Shown here: one piece after another, positions 41,724-49,810 of the stretch
Numbering within the stretch: position 1 is the stretch's first letter
Layout: each line of letters begins with the position of its first letter
Source: CAG-791 sp045117315
Lineage (GTDB): Bacteria; Bacillota; Clostridia; Lachnospirales; Lachnospiraceae
Assembly (NCBI GenBank): GCA_045117315.1
Contig: JBGUNJ010000134.1
Coordinates: 13,778-77,777 of the forward strand
Reading direction: 5' to 3'
DNA: 64,000 bases
The notes under the pieces: model-generated
Database searches by the model: none
What the model was told of the DNA's origin: nothing
The model's input: the letters and a program-made list of their open reading frames with translations, nothing else
Translations under genes and position numbers: made by a program

Positions 41724-42650
41724 ATGAGTGATAAAAAGCATGTGGAATTCCGCTATTATGATATCCCACATGGAGATATTGTTTTCCCGTTGACAGGTCC
41801 GGTATGGAATAAAGAATACGGCGAAGGCAAAGAGAAGCTGCACTTTCACAACTACTATGAAGTCGGACACTGCTACGAAGGCGAAGGCGAAATGATTCTC
41901 GGAGAGAGAGAACTGCATTTTTATCCGGGATGTATTTCTTTAATACCCACGAAAGAGCTGCATACAACCAATACCTTTGGAAAAAAGGCGGGCTGGGAAT
42001 GGATGTATTTCGATATTCACGAAGTCCTCAAAAAGCTTTATCCGGACGATGAGATCCTGAAGGAAAATATAGGACATGAGCTCGGCCGGAAGGGACGGCT
42101 TCTCACTCCGGACATGAACATCCAGAAAATGACTTTTCTCGTGCGCGGTATTTTTTCCGAAATGCAGAATAAGGAATACATGTACAGGGATATGGTCTCG
42201 CATTTTCTGTTGATGCTGGTTGTCGAAATCATCCGCAAGCTGCAGAATTCGGATCTTCCCGAAAAGGGAACCATGACTGTCGATATTTTTCCGGCAATAG
42301 ACTATATCAAAAAGAATTATGCGTCTCAGATCCGGGTGGTGAATCTGGCCCATTCCTGCGGGATGAGCGAGAGCTATTTCCGGAAAGTCTTCGAAAAATA
42401 CATGAACATGAAGCCCATGGATTATGTCAATTTTGTCCGGATCCAGAGAGGATGCGCGCTGCTCCGGGAGACCAACCTGAGTATAGCCATGGTCTCGGAG
42501 AGAATCGGATATGTAAGCGCGTCGACATTTATCCGCAACTTCAAGCGGATCATCGGATGTACTCCCAACAAGTGGAAGGCCGATGAGGAAAACGCCAAGA
42601 GCAAATTCATGAATTATCATGTGACCGCCCTGAAGGGATGGCTTGAGTGA
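41724..42650 (+). CDS. AraC-family regulator of the galactoside locus
   Basis: A 308-aa transcription factor. ATG 41724 is chosen because AGGAGA lies ten bases upstream. The cupin-like sensor (about 20-140) has LHFHNYYEVGHCYEGEGEMI and FYPGCISLIPTKELHTTN. The DNA-binding part (about 210-300) has VVNLAHSCGMSESYFRKVFE and IAMVSERIGYVSASTFIRNF, then KRIIGCTP. It is followed by galactokinase, beta-galactosidase and a sugar transporter, so it probably responds to a galactoside. The last bases and stop are identical for 13 bases to the family D copy at 40411. Confidence 0.9.
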   Translation: MSDKKHVEFRYYDIPHGDIVFPLTGPVWNKEYGEGKEKLHFHNYYEVGHCYEGEGEMILGERELHFYPGCISLIPTKELHTTNTFGKKAGWEWMYFDIHEVLKKLYPDDEILKENIGHELGRKGRLLTPDMNIQKMTFLVRGIFSEMQNKEYMYRDMVSHFLLMLVVEIIRKLQNSDLPEKGTMTVDIFPAIDYIKKNYASQIRVVNLAHSCGMSESYFRKVFEKYMNMKPMDYVNFVRIQRGCALLRETNLSIAMVSERIGYVSASTFIRNFKRIIGCTPNKWKADEENAKSKFMNYHVTALKGWLE

Positions 42651-42680
42651 TGTATCCATGGATGGCTATAAACCCGGCCA
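42645..42680 (+). repeat. Dispersed repeat family D, short, at a stop codon
   Basis: GAGTGATGTATCC is identical to 40411-40423; the rest (ATGGATGG, AAACCCGGCC) is diverged. TGA 42648-42650 ends the AraC gene. Confidence 0.5.
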
Positions 42681-42689
42681 TGCAGGCAC

Positions 42690-42898
42690 TGCCAGACAGG
42701 TGCTTCCGGTCGTACGCAGCCCGCTCATGACAAATCGATCGTGCGCGGCCGGGCAGGTACTGCCGGCCGTGCGCGGTCCGCTCATGACTGATCGATCATA
42801 CGCCGCCCGCTCATGACTGATCGATTACGACGCCGGGCAGGTGCTGCCTGCCGTGTGCGGTCCGCTCATGACTGATCGGTCGTACGCGGCCGGAACCG
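42690..42898. repeat. Tandem array of two alternating modules
   Basis: Module 1 is GCTCATGACTGATCGATC-like (five copies), module 2 is GGCCGGGCAGGTGCTGCC-like with CCGTGCGCGGTCC (three copies). They alternate irregularly between the regulator and galactokinase. Confidence 0.85.
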
Positions 42899-42921
42899 AA
42901 TCTGCAAATTATAAAACCGAA

Positions 42922-42945
42922 TATAATAACATGCAAACGTTTCTG
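42922..42945 (+). promoter_or_regulatory. Possible galK promoter -10 and cre-like site
   Basis: TATAAT at 42922-42927 in an A/T-rich stretch, followed by TGCAAACGTTTCTG (42932-42945), whose AAACGTTT centre recalls CcpA-type catabolite sites but whose ends fit poorly. No clear -35. Confidence 0.3.
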
Positions 42946-43136
42946 AATGATATTATTTTGTAAAATATGCTGGATGAACAACAGGAAATCCCGCGAAATC
43001 TGTGCAATTTTACCGAATCACCAGGACTCGTTTGCATTGCAGATACTGATCATTGGTCTGCCTGCTCTGGAACGACGGTTGCCGGTTCCCCAGCAGCCGG
43101 ATCAATGATTTTTTTACTTATGCAAAGGAGAAAAAA

Positions 43137-44420
43137 ATGCAGGGAATTATTCAAACAAAAATAAACGCAATCAGAAATGGGCAGCTGGACGAGACATTCA
43201 GGACTTTATATGTGGACAAAGAGACAGCAGCTCTTCAAAAGGAGCGTTATATAGGCGCTCTTGAACATTTTGAGGAAATATTTGGCGACGCCGCTGTCCA
43301 GGTCTACAGCGCGCCCGGCAGGACTGAGATCGGCGGCAATCACACGGATCATCAGTACGGCAAAGTGCTGGCCGCCTCTGTAAACCTGGATGCCATAGCG
43401 GTCGTATCTGCACGGGATGATGACAAGGTTCTCTTTCATTCGGAAGGTTACAGCAGTCTGTCCATTGATCTGAACGAGCTGGCAGCTCTGCCCCGGGAGG
43501 AGGGGACAACCGCCGCCCTGGTCCGGGGTGTTGCCGCGGGAATGCGCGAAAGCGGTCTGCAGACCGGCGGTTTTAATGCCTATGTGACCAGCCAGGTCCT
43601 GGGAGGCTCCGGTCTCTCTTCTTCCGCTGCGATTGAGACCCTGATCGGCTGTATTTTTTCGGGACTGTATAATGACGGGACTGTCGATGCTGTCCGGATC
43701 GCTCAGATCGGCCAGTTCGCGGAAAACATATATTTCGGCAAGCCCAGCGGTCTGATGGACCAGATGGCCTGTTCCGTCGGCGGTCTCATCCATATCGATT
43801 TCCGGGATCCGGCAAAACCGCAGGTGCGGAAAATCGGTGTTGATTTTTCAGTTTTCCGGCACAGTCTCTGCATTCTGGATACCAAGGGGTCCCATGCGGA
43901 CCTGACGCCCGATTACGCCGCCATTCCGGAGGAGATGCACAAGGCCGCCTCCTATTTTGGAAAAGAAGTGCTGGGAGAAGTGTCTGAGGAGGACTTCTAC
44001 AGGGAGCTGACCCTGATCCGCAAGTACGCGGGTGACAGGGCTGTTCTGCGGTCGATCCATTGGTTCGATGAAAACAAGCGCGTGGATCAGCAGGCGGAAG
44101 CCCTGGAAAAGAAAGATTTCGAAAAATTCAAGGCCCTGGTCCGCAGTTCCGGGGATTCCTCTTATAAATATCTGCAGAATGTATTTTCCCCGCACAAGTT
44201 CCAAGAGCAGAGCGTTGCCCTTGCTCTCCTGCTCACGGAAAAAATTCTGGGCGGAGATGCCTGCTGCAGGGTTCACGGAGGAGGTTTCGCCGGCACTATC
44301 CAGGCCTTTGTGCCCGATGATGAAGTGGCCATGTATAAAGAGAAAATCGAGCAGTTCTTCGGCAGAGGCTCCTGCTATGTGCTGAAGATACGGCCGACGG
44401 GAGGAATCAGAATACTGTAA
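43137..44420 (+). CDS. galK: Galactokinase
   Basis: A 427-aa GHMP kinase phosphorylating galactose at C1. ATG 43137 follows AAAGGAG; longer frames lack support. The signature is SAPGRTEIGGNHTDHQYGKV, the ATP-binding loop is LGGSGLSSSAAIETLIG, and the third GHMP motif is RVHGGGFAGTIQAFV. The Thr-Glu in GRTEIGGNH replaces the more common Val-Asn, as in a subset of Firmicutes enzymes. It lies between its likely regulator and lacZ, so it uses galactose released by beta-galactosidase. No galT or galE is in the window. Confidence 0.94.
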   Translation: MQGIIQTKINAIRNGQLDETFRTLYVDKETAALQKERYIGALEHFEEIFGDAAVQVYSAPGRTEIGGNHTDHQYGKVLAASVNLDAIAVVSARDDDKVLFHSEGYSSLSIDLNELAALPREEGTTAALVRGVAAGMRESGLQTGGFNAYVTSQVLGGSGLSSSAAIETLIGCIFSGLYNDGTVDAVRIAQIGQFAENIYFGKPSGLMDQMACSVGGLIHIDFRDPAKPQVRKIGVDFSVFRHSLCILDTKGSHADLTPDYAAIPEEMHKAASYFGKEVLGEVSEEDFYRELTLIRKYAGDRAVLRSIHWFDENKRVDQQAEALEKKDFEKFKALVRSSGDSSYKYLQNVFSPHKFQEQSVALALLLTEKILGGDACCRVHGGGFAGTIQAFVPDDEVAMYKEKIEQFFGRGSCYVLKIRPTGGIRIL

Positions 44421-44497
44421 CTGTCGCGGGACGCGGGCCTTCAAAACAGTCCGCTGCCTTACTCATATGTTTTTATGAACACAGGGTACAGTACCGG

Positions 44498-44680
44498 CCG
44501 GTTCTTTCGGCTCTTTACAGGATTTGCCTGCAGGCTTCCATGAATCCTGACAGGCTTATTGAAAGGGGCTTATAGAAAGAGCCGGCTTTTTCTGCTCTTT
44601 ACAGAATTTGCCTGCAGGCTGCTGTGGATCCTGACGGGCTTATTGAAAGGGGCTCATAGAAAGAGCCGGTTCTTTCCCGA
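44498..44680. repeat. Tandem repeat, about 84-base units
   Basis: Two full copies and a stub of a unit with CCGGTTCTTTCGGCTCTTTA, CAGGATTTGCCTGCAGGCT, ATCCTGACAGGCTTATTGAA, AGGGGCTTATAGAAAGAG. Lies in the galK-lacZ gap. Confidence 0.92.
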
Positions 44681-44721
44681 ATCAACTATTAAAAGCAGCA
44701 AAAAGAAAGGGGGGCTGTACT

Positions 44722-47700
44722 TTGATTGTTCCGAGACTCTATGAAGATCTTTCTGTCCTGCACCAGAACACAATGCCGGACAGAGCATATTTTATCCCTG
44801 CGTCCGCCCGCAGCGACATGCTGGTAAGGCACAGAGAAAGCTCCGACCGCCTGCAGATGCTGAGCGGCTGTGAATGGGATTTCGCCTGGTATCCCAGCAT
44901 ACATGATCTGCAGGATCTGTTTTACCTGCCGGACTACAAACCCGGAGAAGGATGGAAAAAGGAAGAGGTTCCCTTCTGCTGGCAGATGCGGGGCTATGAC
45001 AGCCCGCAGTATACCAATATCCGTTATCCCTTCCCTTTTGACCCGCCCTATGTTCCCCAGGATAATCCCTGCGGAGCTTATCTGCATCACTTTGAGTGGC
45101 ACCGCGATCAGAAAGCCCCCTGTGCTTTTCTGAATTTTGAAGGTGTGGACTCCTGCTTCTATGTCTGGCTCAACGGTTCTTACGTCGGTTACAGCCAGGT
45201 GTCACATCACACAAGCGAGTTTAATGTGACGGACTTCCTTCAGGAAGGTGACAACCTTCTGGCTGTCCTTGTCTTAAAATGGTGTGACGGCAGCTACCTG
45301 GAGGACCAGGATAAGTTCCGCTTTTCCGGAATTTTCCGGGATGTCTATATTTTGAACCGGCCCGCGGACCGGATCGCGGACTATGTCATCGAGACAGGTT
45401 TTGCGGAAGACTTCAGCCGCGCGGACCTCAGGATCCGCTTTTCATTCAGCGGATCTCCTGTTCCGGTCAGTCTGACACTGACCGCCCCCGACGGCATAGA
45501 AATATCGCATCAGGAAAGGGTCCTCCCGAATCCTGACGGAAGTGTCACCATTACTGTCGACCGCCCCTCTCTCTGGAGTGCCGAAAATCCCGTACTCTAC
45601 ACTTTGATCATGGACACCGGCAATGAGGTAATCACTGAGAAAACCGGTTTCCGCAAGGTGGAGGTCAGGAATAAAGTCCTCATCCTCAACGGCTGTCCCA
45701 TCACCTTCCGCGGCGTCAACCGGCATGAGTCAGATCCCGTGACCGGTGCTGTCTGCAGCATCGATCAGGCCATAGGGGACCTGCGTATGATCAAAGCGCA
45801 TAATTTCAATGCAGTCAGAGCCAGTCACTATCCAAACTCCCCCTGGTTCTATCAATTATGCGATGAACTAGGTCTCTATGTCATCGATGAGGCCGACAAC
45901 GAAAGTCACGGCACAGGTTCCTTGTATTTCCAGGAAGATGACTACTCAGAGCGCATGCGCAAGGCCCACGTCAGAATCGCGGACAATCCGGATTTCGTAG
46001 AGCCCACCCTGGACAGAATCCGCTCCATGGTCATCCGAAACCGCAACCGTCCCTGCATCCTGGTCTGGTCAATGGGGAACGAATGCGGTTACGGCTGTAC
46101 CTTTGAAAAGGCCCTCCGCTGGACCAAAGAGACTGATCCATCCCGTCTCACCCATTACGAGAGCGCCTTTTATCTGAGCGCCGACAGGGAGTTTGACACC
46201 TCGGACATCGACTTGTTCGGCCGCATGTATCCTGCGTTTGAAGAAATCACCGATTACCTGGACAATGCCCCCGCAAAACCTCTTCTACTGGTCGAATACT
46301 GTCACTCCATGGGAAACAGCCCCGGTGACTTTAAAGAGTATCTCGACCTGACGGAAAAATATCCCTCCCTTTGCGGGGGATTCGTCTGGGAATGGTGCGA
46401 TCACGCCATCTACAAGGGAACTGCCGGTAACGGCAAAGCCATGTACTGGTACGGTGGAGACCACGGAGAACTGCAGCATGACGGGAACTTCTGCCTGGAC
46501 GGTCTGGTCTATCCCGACAGGACGCCGCACACGGGACTGATGGAATATAAAAATGTCCACCGCCCCCTGCGTGCATCCTATGATCCCGACAGGCAGGTCC
46601 TGACCGTGGAAAACCATTTGGACTTTACGGATCCTGCCGGAATCATCTGCGCCTCGTGGAGTCTCTCCCTCGACGGGACACGGATCGCCGGCGGAAGGCT
46701 GGCAGACAGGAAAATCCTGAATCCTGTTTCTGAAAACGGGACAGAGGAGGCGGCGGAATCTGATTCCCTTCCGTCTATCGCACCTCACGGCAGAGTGGAA
46801 ATCCCGCTCGCCTTCTCCGTGCCGGATCAGGGACGGTGCTTCCTCACTATTACCTATGCTCTCGAAAAGGAATGGTGCGGACTTCCCGCCGGCCATGAAC
46901 TGGGCTTTGATGAGATCAGAATCCCCACGGCCGCACCCCGGGCAGCAGCCGCGGCAGCCATTCTGGCTCCGGCTTCCTCTGACACAGACGGCAGGCTGAC
47001 TGTCAGGAAAGACGACCGCTTCCTGCTCTTTGAAGGCGAAAACTTCACCTACAGGCTTGACACCCTCTCCGGCCTCTTCACCTCCCTCAGACCGGGCGGT
47101 CAGGAAATGCTGGACCAGCCTCTGGACTTCAATCTCTGGCGGGCACCGACGGACAATGACGCTCCTGTTGCGGATCTGTGGAAGCTGGAGCGGCTGGACC
47201 ACACTGTGACAAGAGCCTATGAAGTGAAGTGTGATTGCAATGATCTGTCATGCGGGTCCTGTGCGAACCCGGCAGACGGGTCTGCCGGCGGGACTGACTC
47301 TGCAGGCGGAAATGCCTCTGCCGACGGGACTGCCTCTGCAAGGGTCAGCATCCGCCAGTCAGTGGCCGCCATGTCTGTTCAGCCTGTCCTCAGAATGAAC
47401 AACACGATAACTGTCTTTCCGGACGGACGGATCCTTCTGGACGTTTCCGCTGTAAAAGACCCGGAGATCGAGACTCTGCCCAGAATCGGTCTGCGCCTCT
47501 TCCTCAACAAAAACATGGATGGGGTCACCTATTATGGCATGGGTCCCGGGGAGACCTATATCGACAAGCATCACTCCGGACACCACGGCTGTTTCGAGGG
47601 AACCCCCGCGTCCATGCATGAAGATTACATCCGCCCCCAGGAGAGCGGCAGCCACTGGGACTGCGACTACCTGTCTGTTCAGGGAGGCGGCATACGGCTC

Positions 47701-47949
47701 ACCGCCGCCTGCGCGGATGAAGACCCCGACCGGACCTTTTCCTTCAACGTCTCTGTCTTCACACAGGAAGAACTGGAACAAAAACCTCACAACTATGAGC
47801 TGGAGCCCTGCGGCAGCACGGTCCTGTGCATAGACCATCAGCTGGCCGGAATCGGCTCCAAGAGCTGCGGCCCCGACCTTCTGCCTGAATACAAAGTCTG
47901 CTCGGATGACTACCACTTCAAATTCATGCTGAAGCCGGAGATATTGTAA
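44722..47949 (+). CDS. lacZ: GH2 beta-galactosidase
   Basis: A 1,075-aa LacZ-type enzyme. The TTG at 44722 is taken as start because AAAGGGGGG precedes it and the N-terminus LYEDLSVLHQNTMPDRAYFI is conserved in the family; the first ATG would cut into it. Domain order is the usual sugar-binding, immunoglobulin-like, TIM barrel and C-terminal beta-sandwich. The acid/base Glu is E454 in WSMGNECGYG and the nucleophile E525 in LLVEYCHSMGNSPG. Two low-complexity inserts are unusual: a poly-Ala stretch (about 733-745) and a Gly/Ala/Ser/Thr/Asp segment at about 846-872 from short DNA repeats. Cytoplasmic, no signal peptide. Confidence 0.96.
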   Translation: MIVPRLYEDLSVLHQNTMPDRAYFIPASARSDMLVRHRESSDRLQMLSGCEWDFAWYPSIHDLQDLFYLPDYKPGEGWKKEEVPFCWQMRGYDSPQYTNIRYPFPFDPPYVPQDNPCGAYLHHFEWHRDQKAPCAFLNFEGVDSCFYVWLNGSYVGYSQVSHHTSEFNVTDFLQEGDNLLAVLVLKWCDGSYLEDQDKFRFSGIFRDVYILNRPADRIADYVIETGFAEDFSRADLRIRFSFSGSPVPVSLTLTAPDGIEISHQERVLPNPDGSVTITVDRPSLWSAENPVLYTLIMDTGNEVITEKTGFRKVEVRNKVLILNGCPITFRGVNRHESDPVTGAVCSIDQAIGDLRMIKAHNFNAVRASHYPNSPWFYQLCDELGLYVIDEADNESHGTGSLYFQEDDYSERMRKAHVRIADNPDFVEPTLDRIRSMVIRNRNRPCILVWSMGNECGYGCTFEKALRWTKETDPSRLTHYESAFYLSADREFDTSDIDLFGRMYPAFEEITDYLDNAPAKPLLLVEYCHSMGNSPGDFKEYLDLTEKYPSLCGGFVWEWCDHAIYKGTAGNGKAMYWYGGDHGELQHDGNFCLDGLVYPDRTPHTGLMEYKNVHRPLRASYDPDRQVLTVENHLDFTDPAGIICASWSLSLDGTRIAGGRLADRKILNPVSENGTEEAAESDSLPSIAPHGRVEIPLAFSVPDQGRCFLTITYALEKEWCGLPAGHELGFDEIRIPTAAPRAAAAAAILAPASSDTDGRLTVRKDDRFLLFEGENFTYRLDTLSGLFTSLRPGGQEMLDQPLDFNLWRAPTDNDAPVADLWKLERLDHTVTRAYEVKCDCNDLSCGSCANPADGSAGGTDSAGGNASADGTASARVSIRQSVAAMSVQPVLRMNNTITVFPDGRILLDVSAVKDPEIETLPRIGLRLFLNKNMDGVTYYGMGPGETYIDKHHSGHHGCFEGTPASMHEDYIRPQESGSHWDCDYLSVQGGGIRLTAACADEDPDRTFSFNVSVFTQEELEQKPHNYELEPCGSTVLCIDHQLAGIGSKSCGPDLLPEYKVCSDDYHFKFMLKPEIL
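47260..47343 (+). repeat. In-frame short repeat inside lacZ
   Basis: About five units of GGGACTGCCTCTGCA-like 15- to 18-mers add a Gly/Ala/Ser/Thr/Asp linker before the C-terminal domain. Confidence 0.75.
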
Positions 47950-48068
47950 GACTACAAACATGCGTATGTTACAAGTTACCCATAAACCGGCTTCCCTGGG
48001 TTTTCGCGCGCTTCTGCGTGTGAAAACCCGGGCTGGACGGCGCAATGCGTCCTGAAACTGCCGCACGA

Positions 48069-48132
48069 TGAAGCAAGTTTCCTTTTTTGCGCGCCTGTCA
48101 CGCGTCTGAAGTCACGGGTATTGCGCGATGAA
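48069..48132. repeat. Dispersed repeat family C
   Basis: GTTTCCTTTTTTGCGCGCCT, GTCACGCG, CTGAAGTCACGGGTATTGCG, CGATGAA. It ends 24 bases before the transporter start. Confidence 0.88.
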
Positions 48133-48155
48133 AAAACAAAAACGGGGGAAGAAAA

Positions 48156-49544
48156 ATGAGCCAGAATCAGAATAAAGAAAAGACTTATTTAAAATGGTAC
48201 AACAAAATAGGTTACGGCTCCGGTGATATAGCCGGAAACGTGGTCTATGCCCTTCTGTCCGCGTTTGTCATGATTTTCCTGACAGACACGGTCGGCATGA
48301 ACGCCGGTGTCGTCGGCACACTGATTGCCGTGTCCAAGCTCTTTGACGGTGTCAGCGACATCTTTTTCGGGTCCCTGATCGATAAGACCAACACCAAAAT
48401 GGGAAAGGCCCGTCCCTGGATGCTCTACGGATATTTCGGCTGTGCAGTCTGCCTGGTGGCAATCTTCTGTATTCCCGCCAACGCCAGTCCCACAGCCCAG
48501 TATGCCTGGTTCTTTATCGCTTACACACTTTTAAATGCCGGTTTCTACACGGCCAACAACATAGCCTACTCCGCCCTGACGGCGCTGATCACCAAAAACA
48601 ACCATGAGCGTGTCCAGATGGGTTCCATCCGCTTTATGTTCGCTTTCGGCACCAGCATGCTGATCCAGACCATCACGGTCGGACTGGTAGCCCGCTTCGG
48701 CGGCGGCGCGGCGGCATGGCGCACTGTGGCGATCATCTATGCCATCGTAGGTGTGATCTCCAACACACTGTCCGTCATGTCTGTCAGGGAACTTTCCCCG
48801 GAAGAGCTGGCGGAGGGCGAAGAGGTTCAGCAGGATGACGGCCTTGAGGAAAAGTACACCCTGATCGACGCCTTTAAACTGCTGGTCCAGAACAAATATT
48901 ATCTGATGATCTGCGCCTCTTATATCCTGATGCAGATCTATACCGCGACCCTGAATATGGGTATTTATTACATGACCTATGTGCTGAAAAACGCCAACCT
49001 CCTGGGTGTTTTCTCCTGGGCAATCAATATTCCCATGATCATAGGACTCCTGTTCACCCCCTCCCTGGTTGCCAGGTTCGGCGGCATGTACAAACTCAAT
49101 CTCATGGGCTACACGCTGGGCACCTTAGGACGACTGGGCGTTGTGATCGCGGGTTATATGGGCTCCGTTCCTCTCATGCTGGCCTGCACAGCTCTCGCGG
49201 CGATCGGCATGAGCCCCCTGCAGGGTGACATGAACGCACTGATCGCGACCTGCTCGGAATATACTTACCTCACACACGGAAAGCGTGTGGACGGCACTAT
49301 GTATTCCTGCACCTCACTCGGCACAAAGCTGGGCGGCGGTATCGGTACAGCCCTCGCCGGATGGCTCCTGGCCTTCAGCGGATATGTCGGAGGCGCAGCC
49401 GAGCAGACAGCGTCCACCATGAACATGCTCCACATCATGTATCTGTGGATGCCCATGATCTTCAACCTTCTCATCACCCTGATCCTGACAAGACTCAATG
49501 TCGAAAAGGCGAATGAAGACCTGAGAAAACATAAAGCCATGTAA
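48156..49544 (+). CDS. GPH-family sugar:cation symporter
   Basis: A 462-aa, 12-helix transporter of the glycoside-pentoside-hexuronide family (MelB/LacS-like). Signature parts are YNKIGYGSGDIAGNVVYALL, FDGVSDIFFGSLIDKTNTKM, GKARPWMLYG and NNIAYSALTALITKNNHERV. No C-terminal IIA-like domain. With lacZ directly upstream, lactose or another beta-galactoside is the likely substrate, imported with Na+ or H+. GGGGGAAG precedes the ATG. Confidence 0.92.
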   Translation: MSQNQNKEKTYLKWYNKIGYGSGDIAGNVVYALLSAFVMIFLTDTVGMNAGVVGTLIAVSKLFDGVSDIFFGSLIDKTNTKMGKARPWMLYGYFGCAVCLVAIFCIPANASPTAQYAWFFIAYTLLNAGFYTANNIAYSALTALITKNNHERVQMGSIRFMFAFGTSMLIQTITVGLVARFGGGAAAWRTVAIIYAIVGVISNTLSVMSVRELSPEELAEGEEVQQDDGLEEKYTLIDAFKLLVQNKYYLMICASYILMQIYTATLNMGIYYMTYVLKNANLLGVFSWAINIPMIIGLLFTPSLVARFGGMYKLNLMGYTLGTLGRLGVVIAGYMGSVPLMLACTALAAIGMSPLQGDMNALIATCSEYTYLTHGKRVDGTMYSCTSLGTKLGGGIGTALAGWLLAFSGYVGGAAEQTASTMNMLHIMYLWMPMIFNLLITLILTRLNVEKANEDLRKHKAM

Positions 49545-49616
49545 AGAAGACCACGCAAGCATGTCTCTCCCGCATGTACTGCTGCCATGCAAAACAGCCG
49601 CGGGATTGTACACACG

Positions 49617-49696
49617 ATGAAGTGAGTTTCCGTCGAAGACTTTTGCCCGCGTATCCCAAGACTGAAGTCACGGGTATTGCGCGATGAAGAATAAAT
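49617..49696. repeat. Dispersed repeat family C
   Basis: GATGAAGTGAGTTTCC, CCGCGTATCCCAAGACTGAA, GTCACGGGTATTGCGCGATG, AAGAATAAAT. A complete copy. Confidence 0.88.
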
Positions 49697-49698
49697 TA

Positions 49699-49757
49699 CA
49701 GGGGCCGTGTCATTAACAGGGCAGAAACGGAAAATACATTACACGGGCCGTGTCATA
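49699..49757. repeat. Dispersed repeat family B, degraded
   Basis: AGGGGCCGTGTCATTAACAG, GGCAGAAACGGAAAATACAT, TACACGGGCCGTGTCATAAG: the ends remain but the middle with both stems is mostly deleted. Confidence 0.72.
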
Positions 49758-49758
49758 A

Positions 49759-49810
49759 GAAAACCCGCTTCACCGGTGAAATCCACCCAGGGCGAAGCGG
49801 GTTTCTTTTT
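49759..49810. terminator. Bidirectional terminator between convergent genes
   Basis: GAAAACCCGCTTC (49759-49771) pairs with GAAGCGGGTTTC (49794-49805), then TTTTT. It lies between the transporter (+) and the exporter gene (-). Confidence 0.88.

Noticed and set aside
42932..42945. Confident CcpA cre site before galK
   Set aside because: Only the AAACGTTT centre fits; the outer bases do not match the consensus, so it is kept only as a weak candidate.
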